A stretch of DNA of 64,000 nucleotides from Herbaspirillum rubrisubalbicans (GCF_003719195.1 NZ_CP024996.1:992001-1056000); one strand, 5' to 3'; numbered from the stretch's first letter, positions 35,474-45,006 are shown. The notes: generated by a model not told the origin, from the letters alone. A program made the numbers and translations.

Positions 35474-35893
35474 ATGCAGAATCTGGACCGACTGTTGCAG
35501 TGGTATGGCACGCTGGACCGCGCCAGCCTGGAACGCATTGGCGAATTTTATTCGCCCGAGGCATTGTTCAAGGATCCCTTCAACGACATCAAGGGCATCC
35601 GCTCCATCCGCGCCATCTTCGAACACATGTTCGAGGCCACCGATGCGCCGCGTTTCATCATCCTGGAGCGCATGGGGCAGGGCCAGCAGGCCTTTGCCAC
35701 CTGGCGTTTCGAGTTCGGCTTGAGGGGACGTTGCTATACCGTGCTGGGGGCCACGCATTTGCGCTTCGATGCCGCGGGCCTTGTCACCGAGCATCGTGAT
35801 TACTGGGATGCTGCCGAAGAGCTGTGGCAGAAGCTGCCGGTCATCGGCGGGCCGGTGAAGTGGTTGCGCGGGAAATTCCGGGCTACATCCTAG
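35474..35893 (+). CDS. SnoaL/NTF2-like small protein
   Basis: This 139-residue protein of the nuclear-transport-factor-2-like fold has LDRLLQWYGTLDRASLERIGEFYSPEALFKDPFNDIKG at the start (characteristic FYSPEALFKDPFND) and HRDYWDAAEELW near the C-terminus. Relatives act as small hydrolases, isomerases or carriers of hydrophobic molecules. It begins 2 bases after the SDR and is the last gene of the cluster. The ATG at 35474 is preferred; the frame is open upstream but overlaps the SDR. Confidence 0.8.
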   Translation: MQNLDRLLQWYGTLDRASLERIGEFYSPEALFKDPFNDIKGIRSIRAIFEHMFEATDAPRFIILERMGQGQQAFATWRFEFGLRGRCYTVLGATHLRFDAAGLVTEHRDYWDAAEELWQKLPVIGGPVKWLRGKFRATS

Positions 35894-35918
35894 CGCGCCG
35901 CCAGCCTCCAGCAGGCCA

Positions 35919-36635
35919 TCAGTCAGTCGTACTCGGGCTCCAGAACGCCTGCTTTACCGCCGGCAAGGCCAGCAGGCGTTCCACCAGCGCATCGAGCTCA
36001 TCGCCATCGACCGAGGTGGCGGCCAGGGTCGCTTCGATTTCCACTTCGTCGTCCGTAAAGGGCCGCACATCCAGGTCGTGGGTGGGATGGCGGCTTTGTT
36101 CCAGCATGTCGGTCACGGCGGTCAGTACGCGTTTCTGGTGCGCGCTTTCCACGATCAGGTGGATGGTGTTGGTCACTTCCACCGATGGCGTGTCCAGCGG
36201 CTTGCGGTTGATGGTGTTGACCACCGGGCGCAACAGCGTATTGGCGGCCAGCACGAAGATGGTGGCCAGGATCGCTTCCAGGATCAGGTCGGCGCCAGCG
36301 GCCGCACCCACTGCGGCCGAGCCCCACAAGGTGGCGGCGGTATTGATGCCGCGCACATTGCCTTCCTCGCGCATGATCACGCCCGCCCCCAGGAAACCCA
36401 CTCCCGAGACCACGTAGGCCACCACGTGGACCGCCCCTTCATGCCCGTTGAGGCGATTGGCCATATCGACGAAGACCGCCGCCCCCAGCGCCACCAGCAC
36501 ATTGGTGCGCAGCCCGGCGGTGCGTTGCCGGTACTGGCGTTCCAGGCCGATCAGGCCACCCAGGATGAAGGCGGCCGCCAGGCTGATGAAGGTGTCGAGC
36601 AGGGAATCGAGATTGATGTTGGCGAGGATTTGCAT
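35919..36635 (-). CDS. MgtC/SapB family membrane protein
   Basis: This 238-residue inner-membrane protein has about five hydrophobic helices in its first 145 residues, with GGLIGLERQYRQRTAGLRTNVLVALGAAVFV, GVGFLGAGVIMREEGNVRGINTAATLW (parts) as family signatures. The C-terminal about 80 residues form a soluble ACT-like domain (TNTIHLIVES, DVRPFTDDEVEIEATL). MgtC proteins affect ATP synthase or magnesium homeostasis; SapB relatives are uncharacterised. The ATG at 36635 was chosen because the upstream extension is not membrane-like. It converges on the lipid cluster and seems unrelated to it. Confidence 0.85.
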   Translation of the reverse strand: MQILANINLDSLLDTFISLAAAFILGGLIGLERQYRQRTAGLRTNVLVALGAAVFVDMANRLNGHEGAVHVVAYVVSGVGFLGAGVIMREEGNVRGINTAATLWGSAAVGAAAGADLILEAILATIFVLAANTLLRPVVNTINRKPLDTPSVEVTNTIHLIVESAHQKRVLTAVTDMLEQSRHPTHDLDVRPFTDDEVEIEATLAATSVDGDELDALVERLLALPAVKQAFWSPSTTD

Positions 36636-36960
36636 GGGCGATGGTGGACTATCGAGGTCAACAGGGCAAAAACAGTTAAAACCGGGGCGGCGGGCTGCGC
36701 AATGTTGCGCGATGATGGGGCAGAAATGCAACAGGCTTGTGACAAGCCCGGCTGCCCCGAGCGCCTGAGCGACTGGCTTTGCTGCCGTGCATCGTACTTC
36801 ATTCTCTGCGCGTGAGAGTGCAAAAAAGTATCAGTCGGCCTGCGCTGGTGATGTAGAACCCGCAGCCAGTGGGGCACTAAGATGCTGCAAACGACGGAAA
36901 CTGCCAACATCGAATTGTCAGTTTCAACAAAGAAAATGCTCTCGATCGAGAGGAGACACG
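36636..36960. promoter_or_regulatory. intergenic region upstream of AraC regulator
   Basis: This region of 325 bases has no gene. GCGCAA-TG-TTGCGC is a small hairpin at 36697-36710. GAAACTG at 36897-36903 and CAGTTTC at 36919-36925 form an inverted repeat with a 15-base spacer. CTCTCGATCGAGAG at 36939-36952 is a perfect 14-base palindrome that covers the GAGAGGAG ribosome site of the regulator gene. Confidence 0.55.
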
Positions 36961-37845
36961 ATGCAGCCCGACCTGGAACTGGTCCATATCCGCAAGGGTG
37001 AATCCTTCGCGGCATGGATGCACGGCTACCCCTTCCGTACCGTGCGCTGGCATTACCATCCGGAATACGAGATCCACCTGGTGGTGGCCACGTCCGGGCG
37101 TTTCTACGTGGGCGACCACATCGGCGACTTCGCACCCGGGCAACTGGTGATGACCGGTCCCAATCTGCCGCAGAACTGGATTTCCGATATTGCCGCCGAT
37201 GAGATGGTGCCGGTGCGCTCGCTGGTGATCCAGTTTCCCGAGCAACTGGTGAACCAGTGCGCCGCCAACATCCCGGAGATGGAAGCCATCATGCCGTTGC
37301 TGGAGCGCAGCCATCGCGGCCTGCTGTTCGATGCCGCCACCAGCGACACGGTGCGTCCGTTGATGCAGCGCCTGATCGACCAGCGCGGCTTGAAGCGCCT
37401 GGCCCTGTTCTGGGAAATCCTCGACGTGCTGGCCAATTCGCCCGAACCGGAAGTGCTGGCCAGCCTCTCCTACAAGCTCGACCTGTCCGGCTTCAATAGC
37501 AGCGGCCTGAACTGTGCCATCGCCTACCTGCGCGAGCATCTCACCGAAGACATCGGCGAACAGGACCTGGCCGACATGGTGGGGCAGAACCTGAGCAGCT
37601 TTTCGCGGGCCTTCAAGCGGCATACCGGGACCACCCTGGTGCGCTACAAGAACCAGTTGCGCGTGGACCTGGCCTGCCTGGCGCTGTTGACGCGGCCGCA
37701 GGCGCGCATCACCGATATCTGCTACGAGACCGGGTTTTCCAACCTGTCCAACTTCAACCGTCACTTCCACAAGATCAAGGGCATGTCGCCCTCGGAGTTT
37801 CGCCATACCTTCGCCACCAATGGCGTGTTTGCCGCCACCGGATAG
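36961..37845 (+). CDS. AraC-family regulator
   Basis: This 294-residue AraC/XylS-type regulator has an N-terminal cupin sensing domain (WHYHPEYEIHLVVATSGRFYVGDHIGDF, characteristic HYHPEYEIH near residue 30) and a C-terminal double helix-turn-helix at about 190-285 (LADMVGQNLSSFSRAFKRHTG and ITDICYETGFSNLSNFNRHFHKIKGMSPSEFR, in parts). It sits directly before the third CUT2 transporter and polyol genes in the same direction, so it probably senses the polyol and activates that operon. A palindrome overlaps its ribosome-binding site. Confidence 0.88.
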   Translation: MQPDLELVHIRKGESFAAWMHGYPFRTVRWHYHPEYEIHLVVATSGRFYVGDHIGDFAPGQLVMTGPNLPQNWISDIAADEMVPVRSLVIQFPEQLVNQCAANIPEMEAIMPLLERSHRGLLFDAATSDTVRPLMQRLIDQRGLKRLALFWEILDVLANSPEPEVLASLSYKLDLSGFNSSGLNCAIAYLREHLTEDIGEQDLADMVGQNLSSFSRAFKRHTGTTLVRYKNQLRVDLACLALLTRPQARITDICYETGFSNLSNFNRHFHKIKGMSPSEFRHTFATNGVFAATG

Positions 37846-38000
37846 TCGCGGCGGTTTCCCTTCACCGATCACCGATCCTCCCGGCAGGGAAAACAGCATT
37901 CAGGAAAGCCCCCGCTTTCCAGAACAGGACAGGTGTTGCCTGTCACCCCCAACGAGCAATTCCGTCATCACGTACACGATCAACAACAATGGAGACTGCA

Positions 38001-38924
38001 ATGAAGAAAGCACTGACTGTACTGGCCCTGACCACGGCTACCCTGGCCACCCTCACTGCCGCCCCGGCAGGTGCCCAGGAACTGTCCAAGCTCAAGATCG
38101 GCATGAGCTTCCAGGAAATGAACAACCCCTACTTCGTGTCGATGAAGAAAGCCCTGGACGATGCCGCCAAGACCTTCGGCGCCAAGGTCATCGTCACCGA
38201 TGCCGCCCACAACGTGGCCAAGCAGATCGCCGACATCGAAGACATGCTGCAACAGAACATCGACATCCTGCTCATCAATCCGACCGACTCGGCCGGGGTG
38301 GAAGCGGCGGTCAAGTCGGCCAAGGCGCGCAACGTGATCGTGGTGGCGGTGGACGCCAATGCCTCGGGTCCGGTGGATATGTTCGTCGGTTCCAAGAACA
38401 AGGATGCCGGTTACCAATCCTGCCGCGCGCTGGCCGACGCCATCGGCGGCAAGGGCGAGGTGGCCATTCTCGACGGCATCCCGGTGGTGCCCATCCTGCA
38501 ACGCGTGGAAGGGTGCAAGCAGGCCCTGGCCGAGTACAAGGACATCAAGCTGGTGGCCACCCAGAACGGCCGCCAGGACCGTTCGGTGGCGCTGGGCGTG
38601 GTGGAAAACATGATCCAGTCGCGGCCTAACCTGAAGGGCATCTTCTCGGTCAATGACGGCGGCGCCATGGGCGCCCTGGCGGCCATCCAGGGCAGCGGCA
38701 AGGATATCAAGCTGACCTCGGTGGATGGCGCGCCGGAGGCCATCAAGGCCATTGCCGATGGCGGCCCGTTCGTCGAGACCACCGCGCAATTCCCGCGCGA
38801 CCAGGTGCGCGTGGGCCTGGCCATGGCGCTGGCCAAGAAGTGGGGCGCCCGCGTGGTGCCCAAGGAAGTGCCCATCGACGTCATGCCGGTGACCAAGAAG
38901 AACGCCGCCGGCTTCAGCTGGTAA
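38001..38924 (+). CDS. ABC transporter sugar/polyol-binding protein
   Basis: This 307-residue periplasmic binding protein has a signal peptide ending about residue 25 (APAGA). The mature part has [48 protein letters not shown] and [13 protein letters not shown], the RbsB type. ATG at 38001 is preferred with GGAG before it; ATG at 37989 would add four residues. From the downstream enzymes a pentitol such as ribitol is the likely ligand. It is followed by a GC-rich stem-loop and then the ATPase. Confidence 0.86.
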   Translation: MKKALTVLALTTATLATLTAAPAGAQELSKLKIGMSFQEMNNPYFVSMKKALDDAAKTFGAKVIVTDAAHNVAKQIADIEDMLQQNIDILLINPTDSAGVEAAVKSAKARNVIVVAVDANASGPVDMFVGSKNKDAGYQSCRALADAIGGKGEVAILDGIPVVPILQRVEGCKQALAEYKDIKLVATQNGRQDRSVALGVVENMIQSRPNLKGIFSVNDGGAMGALAAIQGSGKDIKLTSVDGAPEAIKAIADGGPFVETTAQFPRDQVRVGLAMALAKKWGARVVPKEVPIDVMPVTKKNAAGFSW

Positions 38925-38930
38925 GCCGCA

Positions 38931-38957
38931 GGCGCGGCGGGAACCGTCTGCCGCGCC
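38931..38957 (+). other. intercistronic stem-loop after the polyol binding-protein gene
   Basis: GGCGCGGC at 38931-38938 pairs perfectly with GCCGCGCC at 38950-38957. TTCCTTTTCC follows, a weak T-rich tract. It starts 6 bases after the stop codon and may act as an attenuator between binding protein and ATPase. Confidence 0.7.
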
Positions 38958-38982
38958 TTCCTTTTCCTTGATGGAGGCAGCC

Positions 38983-40503
38983 ATGCTCCAACTGACTGGT
39001 ATCAAGAAGAACTTTGGCCCGGTGACCGTACTGCGCGGGGTCGATATGAAGGTTTGCGCAGGCGAAGTCCATGCTTTGCTGGGTGAGAACGGGGCGGGCA
39101 AATCCACCCTTATGAAGATTCTTTCCGGCATCGTGAGCCCCGATGCGGGCGAGATCCGCATCGATGGTCAGCCCTGCCGCTTCGACAGCTACCACCAGGC
39201 CATCGCCGCCGGTGTCGGTGTGGTGTTCCAGGAGTTCTCGCTGATTCCCTACCTGGACGCGGTGGACAACATGTTCCTGGCGCGCGAGCTGCGCACTCCA
39301 CTGGGCTTGCTCAAGCGTGCCGAGATGCGGCGTCGGGCGGCCCGGATCATTGCGCAACTGGGCGTGGAGATAGCGCTGGATGTGCCGGTGTGCAAGCTCT
39401 CGGTGGCCCAGCAACAGTTCGTCGAGATCGCCAAGGCACTGGCGCTGGAGGCCCGCATCCTGGTGCTGGACGAACCCACGGCCACGCTCACGCCAGCCGA
39501 AGTCGAACATCTCTTCAGGGTCATGCGCGGCTTGCGCGAGCAGGGCGTGGCGATCATCTTCATTTCGCACCACCTGGAAGAAATCTTCGAGATCTGTGAT
39601 CGCATCACGGTGTTGCGCGATGGCGCCTACGTCGCCAGCTGTGCGGTCAACGAGGTGGATCAGGCGCGGCTGGTGGAGATGATGGTGGGGCGACGCATCG
39701 AGAACTGCTTCCCGCCCAAGTCGGCCACTACCATTGCCACCACTGCCGCCGCCGCTGCCGAGGTAGTGCTGGAGGTGCAGGAGTTGCAGCTCAAGCGCAA
39801 TGCGCCGGTGTCGCGCTTCCAGTTGCGGCGCGGCGAGATCCTGGGCTTTGCCGGCCTGGTCGGTTCTGGCCGCACCGAGACCGTGCTGGCCATGCTGGGG
39901 GCGCATCCTGCGCTACGCTGCAAGCTCTCCATGCGCGGCGTGCCGCTACGCTTTGCCGATCCGGCGCAAGCCTTGCAGGCCGGTATCGGCCTGCTGCCGG
40001 AAAGTCGCAAGGAGCAAGGGCTCATCACCAGCTTTCCGATTCTGCACAACATTTCGTTGAACAACTACGGCAAGTACCGCAAGGGTGGCCTGTTCCTGGA
40101 CCGCCGGCGCGAAGCCGAGGCCACGCAGGCGGCCATGCGGCGGGTCGGCGTCAAGGCGCCGGATGCCCATGCCCGGGTCGATACGCTCTCGGGCGGCAAC
40201 CAGCAGAAGGTGGTGATTGCGCGCTGGATCAACCACCACATGCAGGTGCTGATCTTCGACGAACCCACGCGCGGCATCGACGTTGGCGCCAAGGCCGAGA
40301 TCTACCAGCTCATGCGCGAATTCACCGCGCAGGGCTATTCCATCATCATGATTTCTTCCGAGTTGCCGGAGGTGGTCGGTATGTCCGACCGGGTGTGTGT
40401 CTTCAAGGGCGGCGGCATCGTCGCCACCGTCGAGGGCTCCGCCGTCACCGCCGCAGAAATCATGACCCACGCCACCTCCGGGAGACTCCAACATGCAGCA
40501 TGA
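38983..40503 (+). CDS. CUT2 polyol/sugar ABC transporter ATPase
   Basis: This 506-residue tandem ATPase has Walker [10 protein letters not shown] at 34-42, the Q-loop region [12 protein letters not shown], signature-like [15 protein letters not shown], Walker [12 protein letters not shown], and in the second half [30 protein letters not shown] and [11 protein letters not shown] linker of alanine and threonine at about 245-262 ([12 protein letters not shown]) joins the halves. The ATG at 38983 is preceded by GGAGG. It overlaps the permease gene by 11 bases. Confidence 0.9.
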   Translation: MLQLTGIKKNFGPVTVLRGVDMKVCAGEVHALLGENGAGKSTLMKILSGIVSPDAGEIRIDGQPCRFDSYHQAIAAGVGVVFQEFSLIPYLDAVDNMFLARELRTPLGLLKRAEMRRRAARIIAQLGVEIALDVPVCKLSVAQQQFVEIAKALALEARILVLDEPTATLTPAEVEHLFRVMRGLREQGVAIIFISHHLEEIFEICDRITVLRDGAYVASCAVNEVDQARLVEMMVGRRIENCFPPKSATTIATTAAAAAEVVLEVQELQLKRNAPVSRFQLRRGEILGFAGLVGSGRTETVLAMLGAHPALRCKLSMRGVPLRFADPAQALQAGIGLLPESRKEQGLITSFPILHNISLNNYGKYRKGGLFLDRRREAEATQAAMRRVGVKAPDAHARVDTLSGGNQQKVVIARWINHHMQVLIFDEPTRGIDVGAKAEIYQLMREFTAQGYSIIMISSELPEVVGMSDRVCVFKGGGIVATVEGSAVTAAEIMTHATSGRLQHAA

Positions 40504-41479
40504 TGCAAACGCCCTCGGCGCGGCCCCCGTGCGCGCCACTTCCCAGGCGCGCTGGCGCGCCCTGATCCATTCACCCCTGGCGCTGCCACTGGCCGGGCTG
40601 GTGGTGGTCTCGCTCCTGATGGGGCTGGCCTCGGACAATTTCTTCACCGTCTCCAACTGGTTCAACGTGCTGCGCCAGGTGTCCATCGTCGGCATCCTGG
40701 CCGTGGGCATGACCTTCGTGATCCTGACCGGGGGCATCGATCTCTCGGTGGGCGCGGCCATGGCATTGGCCGGCACGCTCTCGGCCGGGCTCATCGTCAA
40801 CAGCGGCTGGCCGGCCTGGCTGGCCCTGGTGGCGGGCATCGCCCTGGCGGCGCTGATCGGCTTGCTCAATGGCGCACTGGTGGCCTGGGGCCGGATGCCG
40901 GCCATCATCGTCACGCTGGCCACCATGGGCGTGGCGCGAGGTGTCGGGTTGATCTATTCGGGCGGTTATCCGATCTCGGGGTTGCCGGGCTGGGTCGCCT
41001 GGTTCGGCGTGGGCCGCATCGGCATGATCCCGGTGCCGGTGATCCTGATGCTGCTGGTCTATGCCATGGCCTGGGTGCTGTTGCAGCGCACCCCCTTCGG
41101 TCGCCACGTCTATGCCATCGGTGGCAATGAGATGGCCGCGCGCCTGTCCGGGGTGAAGACCACGCGCATCAAGCTGGGGGTGTATGCCATCTCCGGGTTC
41201 ACCTCGGGCCTGGCGGCGATCATCCTGACCGGCCGTCTGATGTCGGGGCAACCCAATGCCGGCGTCGGTTTTGAACTGGATGCGATTGCCGCCGTGGTGC
41301 TGGGTGGCACCGCCATTGCCGGTGGTCGCGGGCTGGTGGTGGGCACGCTCATCGGGGCGGTGTTGCTGGGCATTCTCAACAATGGCTTGAACCTGATGGG
41401 GATCAATCCCTATCTGCAGGACATCGTTCGCGGCGTGATCATCCTGCTGGCCATCTATATCGCCCGGGAATGGCGTTGA
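40493..41479 (+). CDS. CUT2 polyol/sugar ABC transporter permease
   Basis: This 328-residue RbsC-family inner-membrane permease has [17 protein letters not shown] near residue 80-96, [17 protein letters not shown], and [21 protein letters not shown]. The start overlaps the end of the ATPase gene, suggesting translational coupling. It is the only permease in this system, so a homodimer is expected. The SDR gene follows after 84 bases. Confidence 0.9.
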   Translation: MQHDANALGAAPVRATSQARWRALIHSPLALPLAGLVVVSLLMGLASDNFFTVSNWFNVLRQVSIVGILAVGMTFVILTGGIDLSVGAAMALAGTLSAGLIVNSGWPAWLALVAGIALAALIGLLNGALVAWGRMPAIIVTLATMGVARGVGLIYSGGYPISGLPGWVAWFGVGRIGMIPVPVILMLLVYAMAWVLLQRTPFGRHVYAIGGNEMAARLSGVKTTRIKLGVYAISGFTSGLAAIILTGRLMSGQPNAGVGFELDAIAAVVLGGTAIAGGRGLVVGTLIGAVLLGILNNGLNLMGINPYLQDIVRGVIILLAIYIAREWR

Positions 41480-41563
41480 GCGGTTTCATTCCTTTTTTTC
41501 ATACTTCGTCGACTGCGGATTTATCCCTTATCTATCCCTTACTTATCTACAAGGAGACATGAC

Positions 41564-42295
41564 ATGACCCAATCCCTGGCAGGCAAGATCGCCGTCATCA
41601 CCGGTGCCGCTTCCGGCATCGGCCTGGCCACTACCGAAAAACTGCTGGCCAATGATGCCACCGTGGTCATGGTGGACTGGAACGCCAAGGCCCTGGAGGA
41701 ACTGGCTGCGCGCCTCGGCCCCAAGGCCATTCCGCAGGTCACCAATCTGCTCGACGCCGACAGTTGCGCGGCGATGGTGCCGGAGGTCTTGCAGAAGGTC
41801 GCGCATATCGACATCCTCTACTGCAATGCCGGCACCTACATCGGCGGCGAACTGGTCGATACTAGCGCCGAAGCCATCGACAAGATGTTGAATCTCAACG
41901 TCAATGCCGTCATGAAGAACGTCCATGCGGTGGCGCCCCATATGATCGCTCGCAAGACCGGCGACATCATCGTCACCTGCTCGGTGGCCGGTCACTTCCC
42001 CACTTACTGGGAGCCGGTCTACGCCGGTTCCAAATGGGCCATCACCTGCTTCGTGCAGACCATGCGGCGCCAGATGATCCCGCATGGGGTGCGCGTGGGA
42101 CAGGTCTCGCCGGGGCCGGTGATCTCGGCATTGCTGGCCGATTGGCCGGAAGAGAACCTGCGCAAGGCCAAGGAATCGGGCAGCCTCATCGAGCCTTCCG
42201 AAGTGGCCGATGCGGTCGAGTACATGCTGACCCGTAACCGCAACGTCACCATCCGCGATATGCTCGTGCTGCCCACCAATTTCGACCGGGTTTGA
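41564..42295 (+). CDS. ribitol 2-dehydrogenase-like SDR
   Basis: This 243-residue SDR has TGAASGIG at 13-20, CNAG at 87-90, and Ser140, Tyr153 and Lys157. The stretches NAGTYIGGELVD, HFPTYWEPVYAGSKWA, YGVRVG-like HGVRVGQVSPGPVISALLADWPEEN and TRNRNVTIRDMLVLP follow the Klebsiella ribitol dehydrogenase RbtD pattern closely. It should oxidise ribitol to D-ribulose with NAD+. The neighbouring D-ribulokinase-type kinase supports this. Other pentitols or erythritol remain possible. Confidence 0.82.
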   Translation: MTQSLAGKIAVITGAASGIGLATTEKLLANDATVVMVDWNAKALEELAARLGPKAIPQVTNLLDADSCAAMVPEVLQKVAHIDILYCNAGTYIGGELVDTSAEAIDKMLNLNVNAVMKNVHAVAPHMIARKTGDIIVTCSVAGHFPTYWEPVYAGSKWAITCFVQTMRRQMIPHGVRVGQVSPGPVISALLADWPEENLRKAKESGSLIEPSEVADAVEYMLTRNRNVTIRDMLVLPTNFDRV

Positions 42296-42333
42296 ACCGG
42301 CGCGGGCGTCCTACCAGCAACCAGCGAGGAAAG

Positions 42334-43980
42334 ATGGAGACCTATCTGATCGGCATCGATGTCGGCACCGGCTCGGCCCGGGCCGGCGTGTTCGACCGTA
42401 GTGGCAATCTGCAGGCCAGTGCCCGCCACGACATTGCCCTGTTTCGCGACGAACGCCGCGCGCGCGTCGAACAATCCAGCGCCCAGATCTGGGATGCGGT
42501 GTGCCAGGCGGTGCGCGCCGCGGTGGAGCAGGCCGGTATCGACCCGGCAGCCGTCGTCGGCATTGGCGTGGATGCCACCTGTTCGCTGGTGGTGCAGGGC
42601 GCGCAAGGTGGCGTGGGCGATGCGGACCATCCCGAGCGCGATGTGATCGTCTGGATGGATCACCGGGCGCTGGAACAGGCGCAGCGCATCAATGCCACCG
42701 CTCATGCGGTGCTGTCCTATGTGGGCGGCGTGATTTCGCCGGAGATGGAAACCCCCAAGCTGCTGTGGCTGAAGGAACATCTGCCCGAGGTCTACCACAG
42801 CGCCGCGCATTTCTTCGACCTGACCGACTTCCTGACCTGGAAGGCCACCGGTTCGCTGCAGCGCTCTTCCTGCACGGTGACCTGCAAGTGGACCTACCTG
42901 GCCCACGAAGGGCGCTGGGATGCCGATTATTTCCAGCGCATCGGCCTGGGTGACCTGGCCGAACAAGGCTTTGCCCGCATCGGCCAGGAAGTGGTCTGGC
43001 CCGGCACTGCCCTGGACGGTGGTTTGAGCGCGGAGGCGGCGCAGGCGCTGCAATTGCGACCGGGCATCGCGGTGGCGGCCGGGCTCATCGATGCCCATGC
43101 CGGTGGCGTGGGCACGGTGGCTGCGCGCGGGGGGGCCGAAGATGCCGCGGCCTGCATGGCCTATGTGTTCGGCACCTCTTCCTGCACCATGACCAGCAAT
43201 GCCCAAGCGGTGTTCGTACCCGGCGTATGGGGGCCGTACTACAACGCCATGGCGCCTGGCATGTGGTTGAACGAAGGTGGCCAGTCGGCGGCCGGCGCGG
43301 CCATCGATCATTTGCTGAGGCTGCATCCAGCCACTCCTCAGGCGCGCCTGCAGGCCACCAGCGCAGCCATGGAGTTGCCGCAGTGGCTGGCGCAGCGGGC
43401 ATTGGCGGCGGTGCGCCAGCCGGCGCAGGCGGTATGGCTGGCCGGCCAGCTCAACGTGGTGCCGGAATTCCTCGGCAATCGCTCGCCGCTGGCCGATCCA
43501 GAGGCGCGGGCGCTGCTGCTGGGGCTGGGCATGGAACACGATATCGATAGCCTGGTGGCGCTGTACGTGGCCGGGCTGTGCAGCCTGGGTTACGGGCTGC
43601 GCCAGATCATCGAGGCACAGGCGGCGTGTGGCGTGCGCATCGCCAGCATCTCGGTCTCGGGGGGCGCCGGTACCCATCCCTTGACGCGCCAGTTGCTGGC
43701 CGACGCCACCGGCCTGCCGGTGGAGATGACCGCCTGCCCCGAACCGGTGTTGCTGGGTTCGGCCATGCTGGCCGCAGTCGCCGCCGGCAGCTATCCCGAC
43801 CTGCAAAGCGCCATGCCGGCCATGTCCGCCCTGGCCGGACGCAACGAGCCGGTCGGTGGCGACATCGCACGGCTGCACCAGGCGCGTTACCAGGCCTTCA
43901 TCAAGAGCCAGCAACTGGCGCGCGAGGTGCGCGACAGCCTGGCGCCCCTGCTGGCCGCCCAGGCCGCAGGACGACATTGA
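42334..43980 (+). CDS. FGGY-family kinase, D-ribulokinase type
   Basis: This 548-residue FGGY kinase has the phosphate-1 motif IGIDVGTGSARAGVFD at about 6-21, VGIGVDATCSLVV, VWMDHRALEQAQRIN, AKLLWLKEHLPEVY-like text, and VPGVWGPYYNAMAPGMWLNEGGQSAAG plus LNVVPEFLGNRSPLADP. These match the eukaryotic-like FGGY D-ribulokinase branch more than AraB or XylB. It would turn D-ribulose into D-ribulose-5-phosphate for the pentose phosphate pathway. The ATG at 42334 has AGGA directly upstream. Confidence 0.85.
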   Translation: METYLIGIDVGTGSARAGVFDRSGNLQASARHDIALFRDERRARVEQSSAQIWDAVCQAVRAAVEQAGIDPAAVVGIGVDATCSLVVQGAQGGVGDADHPERDVIVWMDHRALEQAQRINATAHAVLSYVGGVISPEMETPKLLWLKEHLPEVYHSAAHFFDLTDFLTWKATGSLQRSSCTVTCKWTYLAHEGRWDADYFQRIGLGDLAEQGFARIGQEVVWPGTALDGGLSAEAAQALQLRPGIAVAAGLIDAHAGGVGTVAARGGAEDAAACMAYVFGTSSCTMTSNAQAVFVPGVWGPYYNAMAPGMWLNEGGQSAAGAAIDHLLRLHPATPQARLQATSAAMELPQWLAQRALAAVRQPAQAVWLAGQLNVVPEFLGNRSPLADPEARALLLGLGMEHDIDSLVALYVAGLCSLGYGLRQIIEAQAACGVRIASISVSGGAGTHPLTRQLLADATGLPVEMTACPEPVLLGSAMLAAVAAGSYPDLQSAMPAMSALAGRNEPVGGDIARLHQARYQAFIKSQQLAREVRDSLAPLLAAQAAGRH

Positions 43981-43993
43981 ACAGGAGCAGCAT

Positions 43994-44719
43994 ATGCAAT
44001 TTGCAGGAACATCGGTCATCATCACCGGCGCCGGCAAAGGCATTGGCAGGGCCTGCGCCAGGCTGATGGCACAACGCGGAGCCGAGGTGATCGCGCTCTC
44101 GCGCACGGCCAGCGACCTGGAGAGTCTGCGCGAGGAGATCGGTGGTCGTTCGGTGCAGGTCGATCTGGCCGACCCGGCTGCCGCACGGCGCGCCATGGCC
44201 GAAGCGGGATGCGCCGACTACCTCATCAATAGTGCCGGCATCAATGTGCTGCAATCCACCCTCGCCATGAGTGACGATGCCTATGAAGCGGTGCTAGGCG
44301 TGAACCTGCGCGCCGCCCTCATCACTTGCCAGGCTTTCGCCCAGGCCCGTATTGCCGCCGGGGGCGGGGGGGGCATCGTCAACATCACCTCCATTGCCGG
44401 CCATCGCGGCTTTGCCGAGCATCTCTGTTATGCCGCCTCCAAGGCCGGCCTGGAAGGGGCTACGCGGGTATTGGCGCGGGAACTGGGGCCGCATGGCATC
44501 CGCGTCAACGCGGTGGCGCCGACCATCACCCTGACCGAACTGGCCGAGGCGGCCTGGAGCGATCCGGCCAAGTCGGCACCGATGATGGTGCGCCATCCGC
44601 TGCAACGTTTTGCCTCGGCCGAGGACGTGGCGCGCAGCATTGCCATGCTGCTCTCGGAGGATGCCGCCATGATGACCGGCGCGGTGGTGCCGGTGGATGG
44701 CGGTTTCCTGGCGGTCTAG
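43994..44719 (+). CDS. SDR, L-xylulose reductase (DCXR)-like
   Basis: This 241-residue SDR has TGAGKGIG at 11-18, NSAG in place of NNAG, and Ser/Tyr/Lys in ITSIAGHRGFAEHLCYAASKAG. EVIALSRTASDLESL and WSDPAKSAPMMVRHPLQRFAS resemble dicarbonyl/L-xylulose reductase. It could interconvert xylitol and L-xylulose or a related polyol/ketose pair, widening the polyol range of this operon. The ATG at 43994 is preceded by AGGAG. It is the last gene before a hairpin. Confidence 0.78.
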   Translation: MQFAGTSVIITGAGKGIGRACARLMAQRGAEVIALSRTASDLESLREEIGGRSVQVDLADPAAARRAMAEAGCADYLINSAGINVLQSTLAMSDDAYEAVLGVNLRAALITCQAFAQARIAAGGGGGIVNITSIAGHRGFAEHLCYAASKAGLEGATRVLARELGPHGIRVNAVAPTITLTELAEAAWSDPAKSAPMMVRHPLQRFASAEDVARSIAMLLSEDAAMMTGAVVPVDGGFLAV

Positions 44720-44737
44720 GGCCTGTTCAAGATGCAA

Positions 44738-44763
44738 CAAGGGCGACCAACTGGTCGCCCTTG
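44738..44763. terminator. 12-bp perfect hairpin between convergent genes
   Basis: CAAGGGCGACCA at 44738-44749 and TGGTCGCCCTTG at 44752-44763 pair fully with a two-base loop. Rightward it lies 18 bases after the SDR stop; leftward it lies after the small lipoprotein gene. No T run follows, so termination strength is uncertain. Confidence 0.65.
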
Positions 44764-44790
44764 CGCAGGCCCAACGGGAAGTTTGATGCG

Positions 44791-45006
44791 TTAGCGACCG
44801 ATCTGGTGCCCGATCACGCCGCCCACCGCTGCGCCGCCGGCGGTACCGATGCCGCTGCCACCGGTCAGGATGGCGCCACCTACGGCACCGATGGTGGCGC
44901 CGATGGCAGTGTTCTTGTCGCGGGTACTCATGTTGCTGCAGCCGCTCATGGCGGTCAGCGCAATGGCAGTCACAGAAATGGCAGCGATCTTGTGCAGTGT
45001 TTTCAT
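44791..45006 (-). CDS. small glycine-zipper lipoprotein, OsmB-like
   Basis: This 71-residue lipoprotein has a signal peptide and lipobox MSGC with Cys23 as the acylated residue. The mature part is a glycine-zipper region (TAIGATIGAVGGAILTGG, GGAAVGGVIGHQIG), as in OsmB/YMGG proteins that insert into or stiffen the outer membrane under stress. The ATG at 45006 with AGGAAAAAATC upstream was chosen; the frame runs upstream without family similarity. It converges on the SDR gene. Confidence 0.8.
   Translation of the reverse strand: MKTLHKIAAISVTAIALTAMSGCSNMSTRDKNTAIGATIGAVGGAILTGGSGIGTAGGAAVGGVIGHQIGR

Noticed and set aside
42019..44196. 725-residue open frame on the minus strand
   Set aside because: It is opposite the SDR and FGGY kinase genes, which have clear motifs; the frame lacks any domain.
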